The notes: a model not told the origin generated them from the letters alone. A stretch of 64,000 nt of DNA from Diplosphaera chodatii (GCA_032358165.1 JAALGY010000033.1:434001-498000), one strand, 5' to 3'; counted from the stretch's first letter, positions 12,401 to 23,384 are shown. Translations and numbers: made by a program.

Positions 12401-14562
12401 GCCATTGGGGGACTCTCGAGATCCTCTTAACAATGCTTTGACCCTGAATTGCTGGCATGTGCTGCTGCCCTGTTGGCCAGAACATCGCACTAGCAGGTGC
12501 TGCGAGTGCAGTGCATACTGGGATGGAGCGCGTCGAACAGTGCAGCACTTCTGCTCATAGGTTTTGCGCATAGGTTCAGAAACATGTTCAGACACCGTGC
12601 ATGGTGTCGCATGAGCTTGCAGCCGATCGCAGTCTCCACCTGAGATAGCATAGTGGCGCTGCACGATATGTGCGCTGGCATTAGCTGCCTTTTTTTTCAC
12701 CTCGTGATGCATACTATGATACAGATCCAGAGCACAGTGCCTGATGTCTTGCCCATTCCCATGCTCCCAGGCGTGGCGGTGCAGAGCACCGTCATCTCCA
12801 GCCGTGACAGCGCGAATCTCGCGTTCTACGGCCGCCAGCACACGGCGCATTCGCTGCTGACGGGCACGGCCGTGCCGCCGCCACCCGCCGCATCTGCCCT
12901 GTACCAGGTGACCTGGTGGTGCCACTCTTGAGTCGAGCACGCACACTTGTCATGCAGATGGCCTAGACGTGCTGACAATGCTCTTGTAAGACTGCAACAA
13001 CAAAGACGTGATGACACTCAGTGGTGCCGTTTGCAACTCCGGCTGATGGGGCGAGGCTGCTGCAAACTGATGCAACAGCCTAAGCTTGTTCGTCGTTGCT
13101 GCAAACGGCAACAGAGGGCCACACCTCTGGGCCGCAGGGCTCGATCTGATGCCAATTCGCCTCAGCCTGACGCAGGCCGTGTCTCTGCAGGCACTGGACG
13201 ACCTGCTGACGTGGGCGGAGGCACTGCCCACCGCGCCGGGCTTCCTCACCACCCGGTGCGGACCCTTCCCACGCCAGCCAGGCCCGCATCGCTCCGGTTG
13301 CACAGCTGCTGACAACAGGTCTGGTGGGCGCCGCGCAGCCGACCAAGCCAGCTGCACGCGGTGGTACCTGACACTGCCGTGGCTGCCGCAAGCGCCCTGC
13401 GGCGCGCGTGCCTCATCGACTGCACACCGCCGGAAGAGCCAGCTGCCGTCCGTCGGGTGGTGTCACCCTTCTGCGCGTCCTTGCGACTCGCTCTGGGGTC
13501 CGGCTGCAGGTCGATCAGGGCGCGCGACGCGGCGGCGGCGGCCCAGCAGCAGCTCACGGGCTGCCCGCAGGACGGCGGGGTGGCGGGCGGCGGCGGGCGC
13601 CGGCGCTGCAGCCGCCGCGGGCGCCGCGGCTCCAAGGAAGCGGCCCACGAAGCGGACATCGACGCCGAGGTAATGCTGTGTAGTGACTTGCCGGCACAAT
13701 GCTGCTGCTGTATGTGTGCTGCGGCGCCGCTGCAGCTGTCTCCAACCTCGTTAGGCACTTAAGCGCAAGCAGCTCATGCTGCTCTGTGGGTGGCACCCTG
13801 CCTTGTCACCTGACATCATCTGACAACATGTGCAGCGTGCTGCCGGGGCTGTCATGTCAACACTTGTGGGCTCCTGACGAAGCAGCAGCACAGGGGTCTC
13901 ACCCGCTGCATTTGCACTAGCACACAACAGGTTTTCCATGGATCCCCTGCTGGGTATTCGATATCGCACACTGGGCAGCACACCTTGGAGCCACGCAGTC
14001 AGCAGCTGTGCATTGGCACGGCTCCAAACCTCCTGGCGGCTGAAAGCTCAGGAGTTTTGGGGTCAGTGACCGACGCACAGCTGACTCAATGTCTCCGCTG
14101 CAAATTCCGCCCTAGAGCTCGCTGTGCGTCACTGTTGAATCCGCGTGCGGTTTCGTCAGCCAGAGCATGACACCAGGTTGTGGCACTGCGTAATATATGC
14201 TGCTGGGCGCGCTGCAGGGTGGCTGGGAGCCGCCCGCCGCCGAGGCCAGCGCCCCCCCCGCGGAGGGCGACGGCTGGGACACCGGGTCGCAGCTGCCCGG
14301 CGGCAGCGTGCACCTGGGGCTGTCGCACGACGGCGAGGGCCTCGCCGCCCTGGCCCCCGAGGGGCTGGGCAGCGGGCGCTTCAGGCTGTCCCGCCCTCCG
14401 ACGCGGCCCGAGGCCTCGCCGCCCGTCACCAGCCGCTACTTCGGGTCGGGCCCCATGCAGATTGCCGGCGGGCATGTGGCGATGGATGATGGGCCGCCCA
14501 TGCCGCCCCGGGAGCATGAGGACGAGGAGGATGCGGCCTTTGGCGGCCTGTTTGCAGAGTGA
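9483..14562 (+). CDS. RING-FYVE-SYLF domain protein
   Basis: Ten exons (9483-9979, 10578-10744, 10962-11077, 11282-11395, 11578-11697, 11995-12202, 12771-12907, 13191-13255, 13510-13669, 14218-14562) join to 642 aa. A C3HC4 RING finger lies at about residues 9-55 (CPVC, LPCGHNGCMQC, CPLC), suggesting ubiquitin-ligase activity. A FYVE-type zinc finger follows at about residues 155-215 (CTACRQPF, then RGRHHCRLCGRIFCGACC, the basic patch that binds PtdIns3P on endosomes). A SYLF/Ysc84 lipid-binding domain spans about residues 245-400 (RIPGAVLRGAAGFAILSMAK, VGLGWSCGVGTGLVVAR, GGELTDLLVVL). The tail is acidic and low complexity. FYVE plus SYLF is known from plant proteins; the extra N-terminal RING is unusual. 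Intron 5 starts with GC (11698). The start at 9483 is the first in-frame ATG. Confidence 0.85.
12258..12302 (+). repeat. Partial duplicate of the 3' end of SYLF-gene exon 6
   Basis: About 45 bp in the intron repeat the last bases of the preceding exon (about 12160-12203) including its donor site. The shared core is ATCAGCCGCGGCGC, a TTTGCAG end and then GT. It could act as an alternative exon end or be a decaying duplicate. Confidence 0.6.
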
Positions 14563-14628
14563 TAGCAGCGAGCCAAGCAGCACAGCGATCATCTGAACCT
14601 CGATCTGCTCTAGATGCGCTGCCTGTGT

Positions 14629-14659
<31 letters not shown>

Positions 14660-15553
14660 TCGGAAGCCAGCTGCGCTTCCGGCAGCTAGCCAGCGCCGAT
14701 GGAGGCAGCTGGCGGCCACAGCAGTGCCAGATGCGGTAGCTTGCGGCACTCGCAGCGGCGCACGGCATGTATACCATAGTTTCAGCCCGCAGATGCAAAA
14801 GTGGGACCAACCGACCTCTTCCTGCAAGAGTGGACCAACCAACCCCGCAATGTGGAGGTGCACGCAGATGGCATTCTGATCAGCGTGGGCAGATTGCCGG
14901 CTGTCAGCTAAAGGCCAGGCGATCATGGCAGTGTAGAACAGCATGCCACTGGCAGCAAGCATGGCCAACCAGCTTTCCCCATGTATGTATGGATTGCAGC
15001 ATGACCTTCCAAGCCAGTCTGGTAAGCGGAAGGCTCTCATTTGTACAACAGGCTTCACCGCACTCAGGCTGTTGCAACACTGTGTGCATCCATCATTCGT
15101 CTTGTGTTTTCCGAACGCCCGACTGTACGCAGATCTGGCTGAGTGTACATGATCCAACAGCGCTGCTGGCAAGCAGCGCTGTTTGGTGTCGTTGGTCAGA
15201 ATTTTGTGCCGGTGTTCTGACTGCGGACATGCTGCAGCTGCCCGTATTGTAACCTGCATGAGATGGATCCATCGTCGTTACTGCAAGTTTGGTAGTCGCA
15301 ACGAGGCAAGCTTGCTCGAAGGGGCATGCATGCAGGGGCGATCTAGAGATGAATAGAGTTTCCCAGGCACTGATCTGCTACTCAGGATGGCCTTGGACTC
15401 ACCACATTCGTAATGCAGTTACGAAGCAACAGGCACGTAATGATCCCAACCGCTGCATCTAGCAAGATTGCATGCACCGTGTGTACTACGCAACGGCCAG
15501 CCGGTGGTGATAGTCGTTCGCAGCACTGGCATCCGTCGCCTGTCGCCTGCAGG
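14563..15553. other. Spacer between the SYLF gene and secreted-peptide gene A
   Basis: No gene is supported over about 1 kb. It contains a CAG microsatellite at 14630-14658 and otherwise looks like a 3' UTR and promoter sequence. Confidence 0.4.
14630..14658 (+). repeat. CAG trinucleotide repeat
   Basis: About nine and a half CAG units without interruption, 70 bp after the SYLF-gene stop codon, so probably in its 3' UTR. Confidence 0.9.
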
Positions 15554-16672
15554 ATGAGGATCCGGGGTGTGGCAATGCTGCTGGTGATCAGCCTGCTAGC
15601 CTGCCACAGCCTGGCCTCGGCTTCGGCTGAGCTGCAGACAGGTGTGTCTGTGCTGGTGGTCGGACAGCTGTATCCAATGCTGACGACAAAATCGGCGGCC
15701 TGGTGATGACCAACAGAAACTGCATCTTCGACCTCAGCTGCAACAGAAGGCCGACAAATGCAGATCAAGCCCTTCAGCTGCATGATGCAAGGTTGCTCAT
15801 CACAACATTATGTTCTTGAGATGCAGAGCACTCCGCAAGCAGCTTTGCGGATGCGCGCCAGGGCCGTGCACTTGCCGGCCTGTTCAGTGGTGGGCAGGCG
15901 CTGCTTGCTCTGCAAGTGCTGCATGATGCTGAGAATGAGCACAATATTGACCTCACGACTTCCGGTGGCAAGTTGACCCGTCACGCACTGTGCTTTTGGT
16001 CAAGGGCTGTGCCACATGACGCTTTCACACGGAGCTTCTCAAGAGCTTGCAGCTGTTGGTAGTTGCCTGCTACTGAGATTTCCAGCAGCATCCTGTCGCA
16101 CCCCACAGACTGCAGGGTGCAGGGTGCACGGTGCACGGCGGCCGTCACAGATGCACGTTATCACAGTTGGGGTTGTCCTGCATGCGCAGATAACAATGAC
16201 GACACGCCCGAGCCGCCGCCGCCGCTGCCCACTGCCACCGGCCGCCGCCTGCTGCAGGGTGATGCAGGCGGCCGCGCCCGCGCTCTCGCCGGCCTGATCA
16301 ACGGTGTTCCTTCTCTCCTGCAGTGTCCTCTTGGGCATGCAGACGGCCTGCGTTAGTGATGTAACTGCAAAGAGTACTGCTAGCGGCTTCTCTTTGTTCC
16401 TGTGGCAAGATGACCAGTGATGTGACAGTCGTGTGCGCACGCTGTTTGGCGCTTGCTGCCTTGCAATTACGACCACGCCCCAGCAAACGAGCAGCAACCC
16501 TGACGCTGACCTGAACCCTACATGCCGCTATTGCGCAGATGACGACGACGATGTGCCTGAGCCGCCGCCGCCGCTGCCAGCCACGCCAACTGCAGCGGCG
16601 GGCCGCCGGCTGCTGTTCAGTGAGCATGTGCTCGCACTGCAGACACAACTGTCGCAGTACATGTTGCAGTGA
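15554..16672 (+). CDS. Small secreted acidic/proline-rich GRRLL-repeat protein A (unknown function)
   Basis: I do not recognise a named family. Exon 1 (15554-15641) encodes a clear signal peptide (hydrophobic MLLVISLLACHSLASASA). Exon 2 (15827-15967, 141 nt) encodes a helix-prone module with RALAGLF and LLALQVL. Exon 3 (16190-16258) and exon 4 (16539-16672) each encode an Asp/Asn run, then PEPPPPLP, a short spacer and GRRLL; exon 4 adds a short amphipathic tail and a stop. All internal junctions are phase 1 and the exons add up to 143 aa. The intron after exon 2 would start with GC followed by AAGT. Two dibasic RR sites, each right after a proline-rich linker, suggest proteolytic release of peptides, but this is inference. 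Exon 3 may instead be read through to a stop at 16356 (again giving an RALAGL motif), so alternative ends are possible. Confidence 0.55.
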
Positions 16673-17347
16673 CTGCCATGCAAAGCACGAAGCACGCCAC
16701 AGCGGATGGTAGATTGTCTGTATATATCTGATGCTAGCTGCACTGTTGCGTCCCAGGGCACACGGCGCCTACCGAATGACCACTGCAGCCTGCCGCCCTG
16801 GCAGCCACATTGCATTGGTAGCGCAGACATTGAGCTGCGAATGTTACACATGGAATCAGCCGATGTTTGTCTGCAATGCAGAGCACCACAACCTGGACAA
16901 CAGCCAGACGTAGATCAAACCCTGCGCTGGCCACCCACATCAAAGCGTATCGCTTATCATCGGAGGACCCTGATTACAATGGTAATGGAGTGGGCAAATG
17001 AAAATGCTAGAAGGTCTACCTTGTCAGGCAGCGCAGCCGGTGGCAGTGATGGGAAGTGCAGTCTTGCTTGCAAGATGTGCTGGCATGCATGGTCGAAACC
17101 CCATGTGCTCATGCCATCCTGGCCTACAGGGGTCAGTTGCATCCACAGTTCCCAGCCTCGCTAGCTGTGACTCAGCACCCACCGCATGAAAGCGAGCTCC
17201 CTTACTTCCTCTCCGCAAGGGTGGCAGCTTGATGAGTTTGCCAGAGCAAGCTCAGCTACCCCATGCTGTTGCATCTCATCAGCAGCTAGTAGGTGATGCT
17301 CAATGGCACCACCTATAGCCAGCTTTGGTAGGCTGACACCGCTGGCG
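16673..17347. other. Spacer between secreted-peptide genes A and B, with possible decayed module
   Basis: An acceptor-like CTGCAATGCAG followed by a frame starting EHHNLDNSQ and then a stop (about 16868-16911) resembles the start of gene A exon 2. It could be a broken copy of that exon. Nothing else is supported. Confidence 0.3.
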
Positions 17348-18806
17348 ATGGCAGTGTTTTTCATTAGCACGCTGGCCTGCTGCACCGTCGTTTCTGCGGC
17401 TAGTGACGACGCCTCGCAAGCAGGCGGGTGTCTGCTGTGGCATGGATGTCTGCAATGCTGTACTGGCGGCAAATGTGGCGGGCAGTTCGATGAATGACGT
17501 CGTAGTCAAGCAGCTGAAAGGCATCCCACCACGGTTGCAAAAAGGTGTAACTGATGTATGCTATCTACCCTGAGACACAGCATGTCCTGCAATGCCGTTG
17601 CTTGCTCACTGTGCAGTTCATGCAGTGGATGGCATCGGGGACGACATGTACAGCCGCACGCTTGCAGGGCTGCTCATGACTCGTGCGCACTGTACCGCCA
17701 CCAAGAAGCCATGCAGTGCACGTGTCAAATCAACATCAACGTGTGGTGTAGCACATAGAATGACAGGTACATAGGGCCTTTGAGATTGTCGCTTGTATGG
17801 TGTAGCTACCGATACCGACTATGTGCCTGAGGAGCCGCCGCCAATGCCGCCCGGCCCGCCACCTATTCCCGCCGCTGGCCGCCGCTTGCTACTGGGCAGG
17901 AGCCTGCATGCAGCACAGCTGCCAGGTAGGTGTGATGACGACGCTCTGAATGGTTGTCAGCTGAGCACCACTGCTACGCTGGTGCATCACTCCTGCTGCA
18001 GCGGCAACAGGCACTTATGATGATTCGCGCGGACAGACTGCAGGTCTGCCCGAGCTGCTGCCACCTGAGAATGTTGACGATGGAGGCAGCAGTAGCAACG
18101 ATGGTGACGCGGAACTGGACAAAGTGCTTCGCATTGCCGCAGTTTCCCAGTTACAGCGCGGTGCGCATGTCCAAGCCACGGAGCTGCCATGCAAACTCTC
18201 AGCAGCCATTGCCTGCCACAGAGCGGCACACCTTGGTTGCTGTATTGGAAGAACCTGGCATGCACCACATATAACCGTACATACATACACTTGCTTGCAA
18301 TACACTTGCTTGCAGTCTTGGATATGTCATGGGACATCTTGTGCACAAATGATGATATTGCGTGTCCTGCATAGCGGAGGCTTATGATGAGGACGGGACC
18401 CAGACCAAGCACCAGCGCGTGTTGACCGGCCTCGACATCAACTTTGGTGCGGCAGTGAACAATACGCGTCTGGGGTTATGTGCCCTTTGTGCGGTCCAAG
18501 CAAGTTCATAGCTCTGTGACAACATGCTGGAACCTACAGCTGTTGCACGAGGCAAGCTGCAAAAGGAAAAATCAACTGAACCGTTGTCATGCGCTCGTCA
18601 AACCAGCAGACATCACGCAGTGGCGCAGGCTATATGTATGTATGTACAGGCCCGAGCTACTGCTTGCAGGTCACGACAACAACGAGCCTCCGCCGCCGCC
18701 TGGGGGCGGCTGCAAGGGCGGGGACTCCAACCACGGCATCGACATCAGCCACAACTGCTTCCGCATAGGCGGCCTCAGCATCAACCGCGGCCGCCGCCTC
18801 TCGTAG
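17348..18806 (+). CDS. Secreted modular acidic/proline-rich GRRLL protein B (unknown function)
   Basis: Neighbour and likely paralogue of gene A. Exons 17348-17423 (signal peptide, AVFFISTLACCTVVSAAS), 17626-17766, 17806-17925, 18044-18160, 18375-18446 and 18670-18806 join in frame to 220 aa. All five junctions are phase 1, so each internal exon can be added or lost without frameshift. Exon 2 is 141 nt, the same as in gene A, and contains RTLAGLL. Exon 3 has an acidic start, EEPPPMPPGPPPIP and GRRLLLG. Exons 4 and 5 are acidic. The last exon has NNEPPPPPGGG, two cysteines, and ends in NRGRRLS. Intron 1 would start with GC (17424). An in-frame upstream ATG at 17303 would extend the leader. Function is unknown; an extracellular role is inferred from the signal peptide only. 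Confidence 0.55.
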
Positions 18807-19266
18807 CTTCTGGGTGCCTTGAGCTGCTGAGCTCTGGACAGGGAAGCGCAGCGGGCAACCTCCATGGCAAAGCACGGTCCAGTTATGTTGCCAGTCAGGC
18901 TTTACACCACGTGTGCAGATGCTCTTTGTGTCTTGTGACTAGGCTAAGTGTGTGACTAGGGTAAGTGTGAGGGATGTCGCAAGCAGGTGGTTGTCACAAA
19001 TGACAAGGGCGAGGCTTGCAGCCCACATGCATCTCGGTAGGTTGCATCACATCGGTTGGTCATGCTGTTGAATTCAGATTTATACCTTCCGGCAGCATGT
19101 GACATCTCAACGTGCTTTGTATACATGTTGTTGTTCGTTGCCACCCTCCATATACATGAAGCAGAAGCTTCAACAGGTAGTGCTGTGCTGCAGCGCTACA
19201 CTGCGCCTAACATAGGGCTCCCTGCTGCATGGCCGCTGGCATGAGCGGTTCCCTGCCAGTGAATTG
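18807..19266. other. Convergent 3' region of secreted-peptide gene B and PGAP3
   Basis: No gene is supported. It contains the 17-bp tandem repeat at 18934-18967 and a short leader-like frame near 19125-19176 that leads nowhere. Confidence 0.4.
18934..18967 (+). repeat. Tandem repeat, two 17-bp units
   Basis: Two adjacent copies of TGTGACTAGGCTAAGTG differing at one base, about 130 bp after the stop of secreted-peptide gene B. Confidence 0.8.
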
Positions 19267-22009
19267 TCAGGCTTCCGCCGCCGCCGCAGCCGCCCCCCGC
19301 TTCGCACACCAACGCGCGTCGCCCATGACAAACCCCCAGAAGCGGTACGTCAGCGGCACCTGCAGGGGCGTCCGCCGCACGCCTCACCCCGCATCCAGGT
19401 GCAGCTATGGCGTGTGGCTTCGTGCTGGCGGCAACGCAGAGCCGGTCAGATGGTGAGTGGTCAACCAGGAGCCGCCATACACGCCACGCACCGTGGCGGC
19501 GTGCCACAGCGCATGCGCGTCCAGGAGGCCCAGTAGCGGCGGAAAGTCCAGCACCTGCGCAGGTGGCAAATTGATGCTGAGCTGCAGCCGCTCCTTGCCA
19601 AGACGTGCTGATGCTGCCATTGGCATGCATGCGGGGCTGAGTGCCACCTGCGGAACGACATGCTGCTGTCCCAGACGCAGGCCTCGGCGCATGATGGGCG
19701 TTTGCACCGGGGAATTCGGGCACCTCGAGCAGCGTCGCGGCGTTCAGCAGCAGCAGGAAGGAGTACAGCTGGCGGCGGCAGGGGTGCCGCACCCGTGCAG
19801 CCCACGCGGCCCAGATGATGGTCTGCAGCAAGCAGAAGGCTGTGCCGATGGCGATTCGGCGCAGCTGGTGCTGTATAGCAAAGACCAACACCTATCTGAC
19901 CCTCCTCAAAGGGGTGATGCAAGGTCTAAATGTGGACCCCTGAACTGACGACAGCGCACCTGGGCAAGGCCGATGGCTACGCAGATCTTGACGTTGAGGC
20001 CGTAGTCGAACAGCACGTACAGCATGTGGTGCGCATGGTAGGCGAACCCGCCGCCGCCCAACGCAGCCAGCAGCGCCCACTGCCGCCAGCGCGTCCACCT
20101 GTTTCAGCGAGAAATTAGCATTGTCGTTGATTTTGACCAGTCAATGCGTTTGGCCCACCCATGTGGCTACCTGCAAGCGCCATGAGCGCTGATCAAGCAG
20201 CGACGGCTGGAGCATGCCCTTGCTACACAAGTCTGGGAAGGCCGTGCAGGGGGGCCTGCAGAAGGGTGACCCGTGACGTGACCGGCAAGTGGGTATGGTC
20301 AGCAAGCTCACCCGAGGGCGCGTGCCGTGGCCACCAGCAGACCAAAGAGCACAAAGGCGTCCGCCAGCAGATAGTCCGCGCGCTCCGTCGGCTTCAGATC
20401 ACGGGTGTGGAACGCCGCAGACGCCGCCCAGGCCGCCACAGCAGTTGCCGCGTACACCTGCCATGAGCGTGTGAGCTGCCTCTGTCAGTGCTGATGTCAC
20501 AGCAGCAGGCACTGCGGCACGGTGGTGAGGCCGCAGCAGCCAGCAGCACTGGCTGAGAAGCAGGTGTGCGGTGCAGAAGGCATTCCGCAGGAGCGGCACC
20601 CACCAGCCACGGAGCCCAGAAGGGGTAGGCTGCGTTGAGCTGAGCAATAGAGGGCCGTCCGTTGGCAGCACGACCGCCAGCAAGCCTGCTGTCGGCGGCG
20701 GCTCCTGATCCTGCGCCCAGTCTGGATGCTGCACCGCCGCCGCTGCTGACGCGACTCCCCGCCGACTGCTTTGAGAACACCGCCCGCTGCGGGCTGCCGG
20801 GGCGGCCCAGGCTGAAGCCGGCATCCCTGAACCCTGCATCGTCCCCAGTCCCCTGCCGGCTGTCCTTCCCGCCTGCTGCAGTCCCAAAAGCATTGCTGTG
20901 CTTGCTGCTCCAGCTGCTGGTAGGGATGCTTCCAGCTGCCAGGCGCCGCAGCAGAGCGGCGAAGCGCAGCAGGCAGTGCGCGTGCGCAGCCATGTTCGCC
21001 AGTGACAGTAGCACGGAGGCCACCTCCTGCGAGGTGCAGTACCTCGGCTTGCAGATGCCAATCGTGTACCGTGACTCTAGGCAGACTGTGCATGACTCGT
21101 GAGTACAGTGCACAGGACATGCGCTGTGCCTGCCAAGTCACGAGCAAAGCCTGCTTGCCGTGTCACCTGCATGCCCAGGATGCGGGTAAAGGGCCACTTG
21201 CCATAGTACTTGACAACTGACGGCAGCTCGGCATGGGAGGCATGCGCCTCCCGCCGCAGCGCCTCCCGGGCCTGCATGCACCGGTACCTGCAGGTAAATA
21301 TCCCAGAGTCTGGCTGCCCGACGAAGCTCTCAACTTCGTTGCTTGCACGACCCCATCCACACTGCATCTGCTAAGTCGGGACGCACAGACCGTCTCTGGG
21401 TTCGTGCTCCATGCTTTGCTGGCAAGCAAGCGATCATGTGCAACAGCCGAGCACCGCCAGGAGGCGACGGCATGTGCCATGAACACACGCCTGCGCGCCT
21501 GCAGTCGTCGGCGCAGGACCAGCGCAGCAGGCGCACGCCCGGCGGCGGCGGGTGGTCGAACTGCCCGGGGCAGGCGGCAGTGCACTCCACGGCGGCACGC
21601 CCCGACGCCGCTGGCGGCAGCATCACGCAGCCGTCGCCGCCCGCGCAGTTGCCCACGCACCACTGGAAGGCGGCGTCCCTGAAGACAGGGAACCCAGCAC
21701 CTGAGCTGGGGGTGATGCAAAACTTGGGGGTCTCAATAAGGGCGTTGGCGTGTTTCTTCTGCCGCGGCCTGCTGAAGAAGTTGTTCAGTGCTACAGCTGC
21801 GCGGTGCGGTATCCAATGCCTCGCCTGTCGCCTGCGCTGGCAGAGCAGCCGCGCATGCAGCACAGCGCCAGCGCCGCAGCAACCGCTGTGTGCAGCAGCC
21901 CGGCGCGCTGCCGCTGCCGCCGCCGCCGGCAGCCGCTTGGTTGCTGCAGCCGGTGTTGTGCAGCTGCCGCAGGCTGCGCATCACTGATGTCTCTGGCTGC
22001 TGCTCGCAT
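19267..22009 (-). CDS. PGAP3: PER1/PGAP3-like GPI-anchor remodelling protein
   Basis: Member of the PER1 family of ER/Golgi multipass membrane hydrolases that remove a fatty acid from GPI anchors. Exons on the minus strand are 22009-21825, 21678-21499, 21287-21167, 21026-20604, 20457-20312, 20098-19960, 19822-19724, 19554-19492 and 19359-19267, joining to 482 aa. Family hallmarks are a leader peptide, the Cys-rich luminal segment (WCVGNC, CPGQF, LRLL-W-SCADDCRYRCM), YGKWPFTRILG, AAFHTRDLKPTERADYL with the conserved His and Asp, FDYGLNVK, and LDFPPLLGLLDAHALWH with the C-terminal conserved His. The protein is longer than typical homologues because exon 4 carries a Ser/Gly/Ala-rich insert of about 90 residues after the first membrane segment. 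Introns 1 and 2 both start with GC. The next gene, RMI2, ends only 110 bp upstream of this start. Confidence 0.9.
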
Positions 22010-22119
22010 GCCTCAGCCGCTGGCGCAACCTAGCGCTGCCTACATGGCTGCGTACACCTGCCATCAGCAACACAGGGCATGGTGCTGTGCATCAAAAGCG
22101 CAGCGTGGGTGGTACCCAG

Positions 22120-23078
22120 TCATACAGCGCAGGCCATGCGCCGTATACACATTCCAGGCCGCCGGCAAACGCCATGAGAGGTCTCTGCCTGTTGCACCTG
22201 TGCATGGATGCTCTCCACCTCCTTCCGCCACGCGGGGCCAGCCCCCGGGGTGCTCAGCAAGCGCACCTGCCGGCAGGGCAGAGTAGGGCAGCTTGCTGAG
22301 CGGACAGCGCAGTCAGCCGGCAGCCACACAGCTTCTCTTCCGTGCAGAGCACAGACCTGGTTCCTGCATGTCTGTGAACGTGACTGTGGTTGTGGTGTGC
22401 AGGTTGTGAGCACCTTCTGCGCCTTGACGGTGTAGTTGTCGGGCGATGGCGCCTTGGGGTCGCCCGGCAGCAGGCGGCCAATCACCACAACATAGTCGCC
22501 AGGGTTTACGTCCGGCTTGGGCAGCGTCGGCGGCAGTGCTGTGGGCGCTACCTGGTGTTTGATGCAAAGCGTGCATGAGCTGCCACACGGCATGGTACAA
22601 TGTTGCGGTCACATGCTGCGGTGGCCTCACTGCATCGCCCACCTCAATGCTGCCAGTGCCGTCGTCAACGGAGAACGTGCTGTCTGGCTTTGTTCTGCCC
22701 ACGTGCCCCTGCAACGTCAGGCAGCACAGGTGATGCTTGAACCATGTGATGTGCGGTTGGCGGTGCCACCCGAGGCAGCAATGGTGAGGCAGCCTTGCAC
22801 ATGAGAACGTGCAGTGACCATTCAAGTACTGCGCTCTCTTTGCCGCTGCTGCTACTCACGCCACCCGATCAGGAGTTCAAGGTGAGCTCATGGTGTGCAC
22901 TTGCCTGAATCCACACACGAGTGAATTTGAGGGTGTCGCCAAACGTAAAAGTGGCTGTGTCTTCGGTCTGCCACTCGGCAATGTCACAAGCGTACACGTC
23001 TCTGACAAGGAGCTTGGGCGCAAAGTCGTCGCAGATTCGCATGTGCTGACCCTGCTGATGCGGGACGCTCGCGCTCAA
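22120..23078 (-). CDS. RMI2: RMI2-like OB-fold protein
   Basis: OB-fold subunit that in other eukaryotes joins RMI1, topoisomerase III and a RecQ helicase to dissolve double Holliday junctions in the nucleus. Exons on the minus strand are 23078-22905, 22708-22643, 22551-22414 and 22266-22120, joining to 174 aa. The OB-fold strands read FTRVWIQGHV, TFSVDDGTGSIEV and PGDYVVVIGRLLPG, followed by VKAQKV and a C-terminal helix with WRKEVESIH, matching the length and order of plant and animal RMI2. The first intron starts with GCAAGT (22904), so standard predictors would miss exon 1. A second in-frame ATG at 23042 is also a possible start. It is packed tightly between P4H (stop 307 bp away) and PGAP3. 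Confidence 0.82.
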
Positions 23079-23384
23079 ATGGCAGTCAGCAGCCAGTAGC
23101 CATGGTGCTCACACAGGCTGACTGCAGTCCGTGCCCAATGCTCACGCCGTTATTGTGCATTGATCGTTCGACACGGAGAATGTGCAATGACAGAGAGATG
23201 GAGTGCTTGCGCATGCAATGGCAGCCGCAACAGGAAGCAGATAGCAAATTCACAAACGCTGCATGGAGCCATGAACCCCAACAAGACCATTTCGTGCATG
23301 GTGCAGTGCTGCAGTACACAGTACACAGTATTGTGATACCAGGGATTTGTACTCAGGCTGCTGCACTGCAACAGGGAAATAGCA
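23079..23384. other. Spacer between RMI2 start and P4H stop
   Basis: About 300 bp on a minus-strand gene row. It must hold the P4H 3' UTR and RMI2 promoter; nothing specific is visible. Confidence 0.4.

Noticed and set aside
12239..12946. 235-codon minus-strand frame in a SYLF-gene intron and exon 7
   Set aside because: No similarity to any known protein and antisense to a conserved exon.
14426..15259. 277-codon minus-strand frame overlapping the SYLF-gene end
   Set aside because: No motif or splice context; includes the reverse of the CAG repeat read as a Leu run.
16706..17164. 152-codon plus-strand frame between secreted-peptide genes A and B
   Set aside because: Starts without a leader, has no repeated module in this phase and lacks splice links to either gene.
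19125..19176. Short leader-like exon (MLLFVATLHIHEAEAS) ending in phase 1 at a GT, like the secreted-peptide leaders
   Set aside because: The hydrophobic core is weak and no compatible downstream exon exists before the PGAP3 gene on the other strand.
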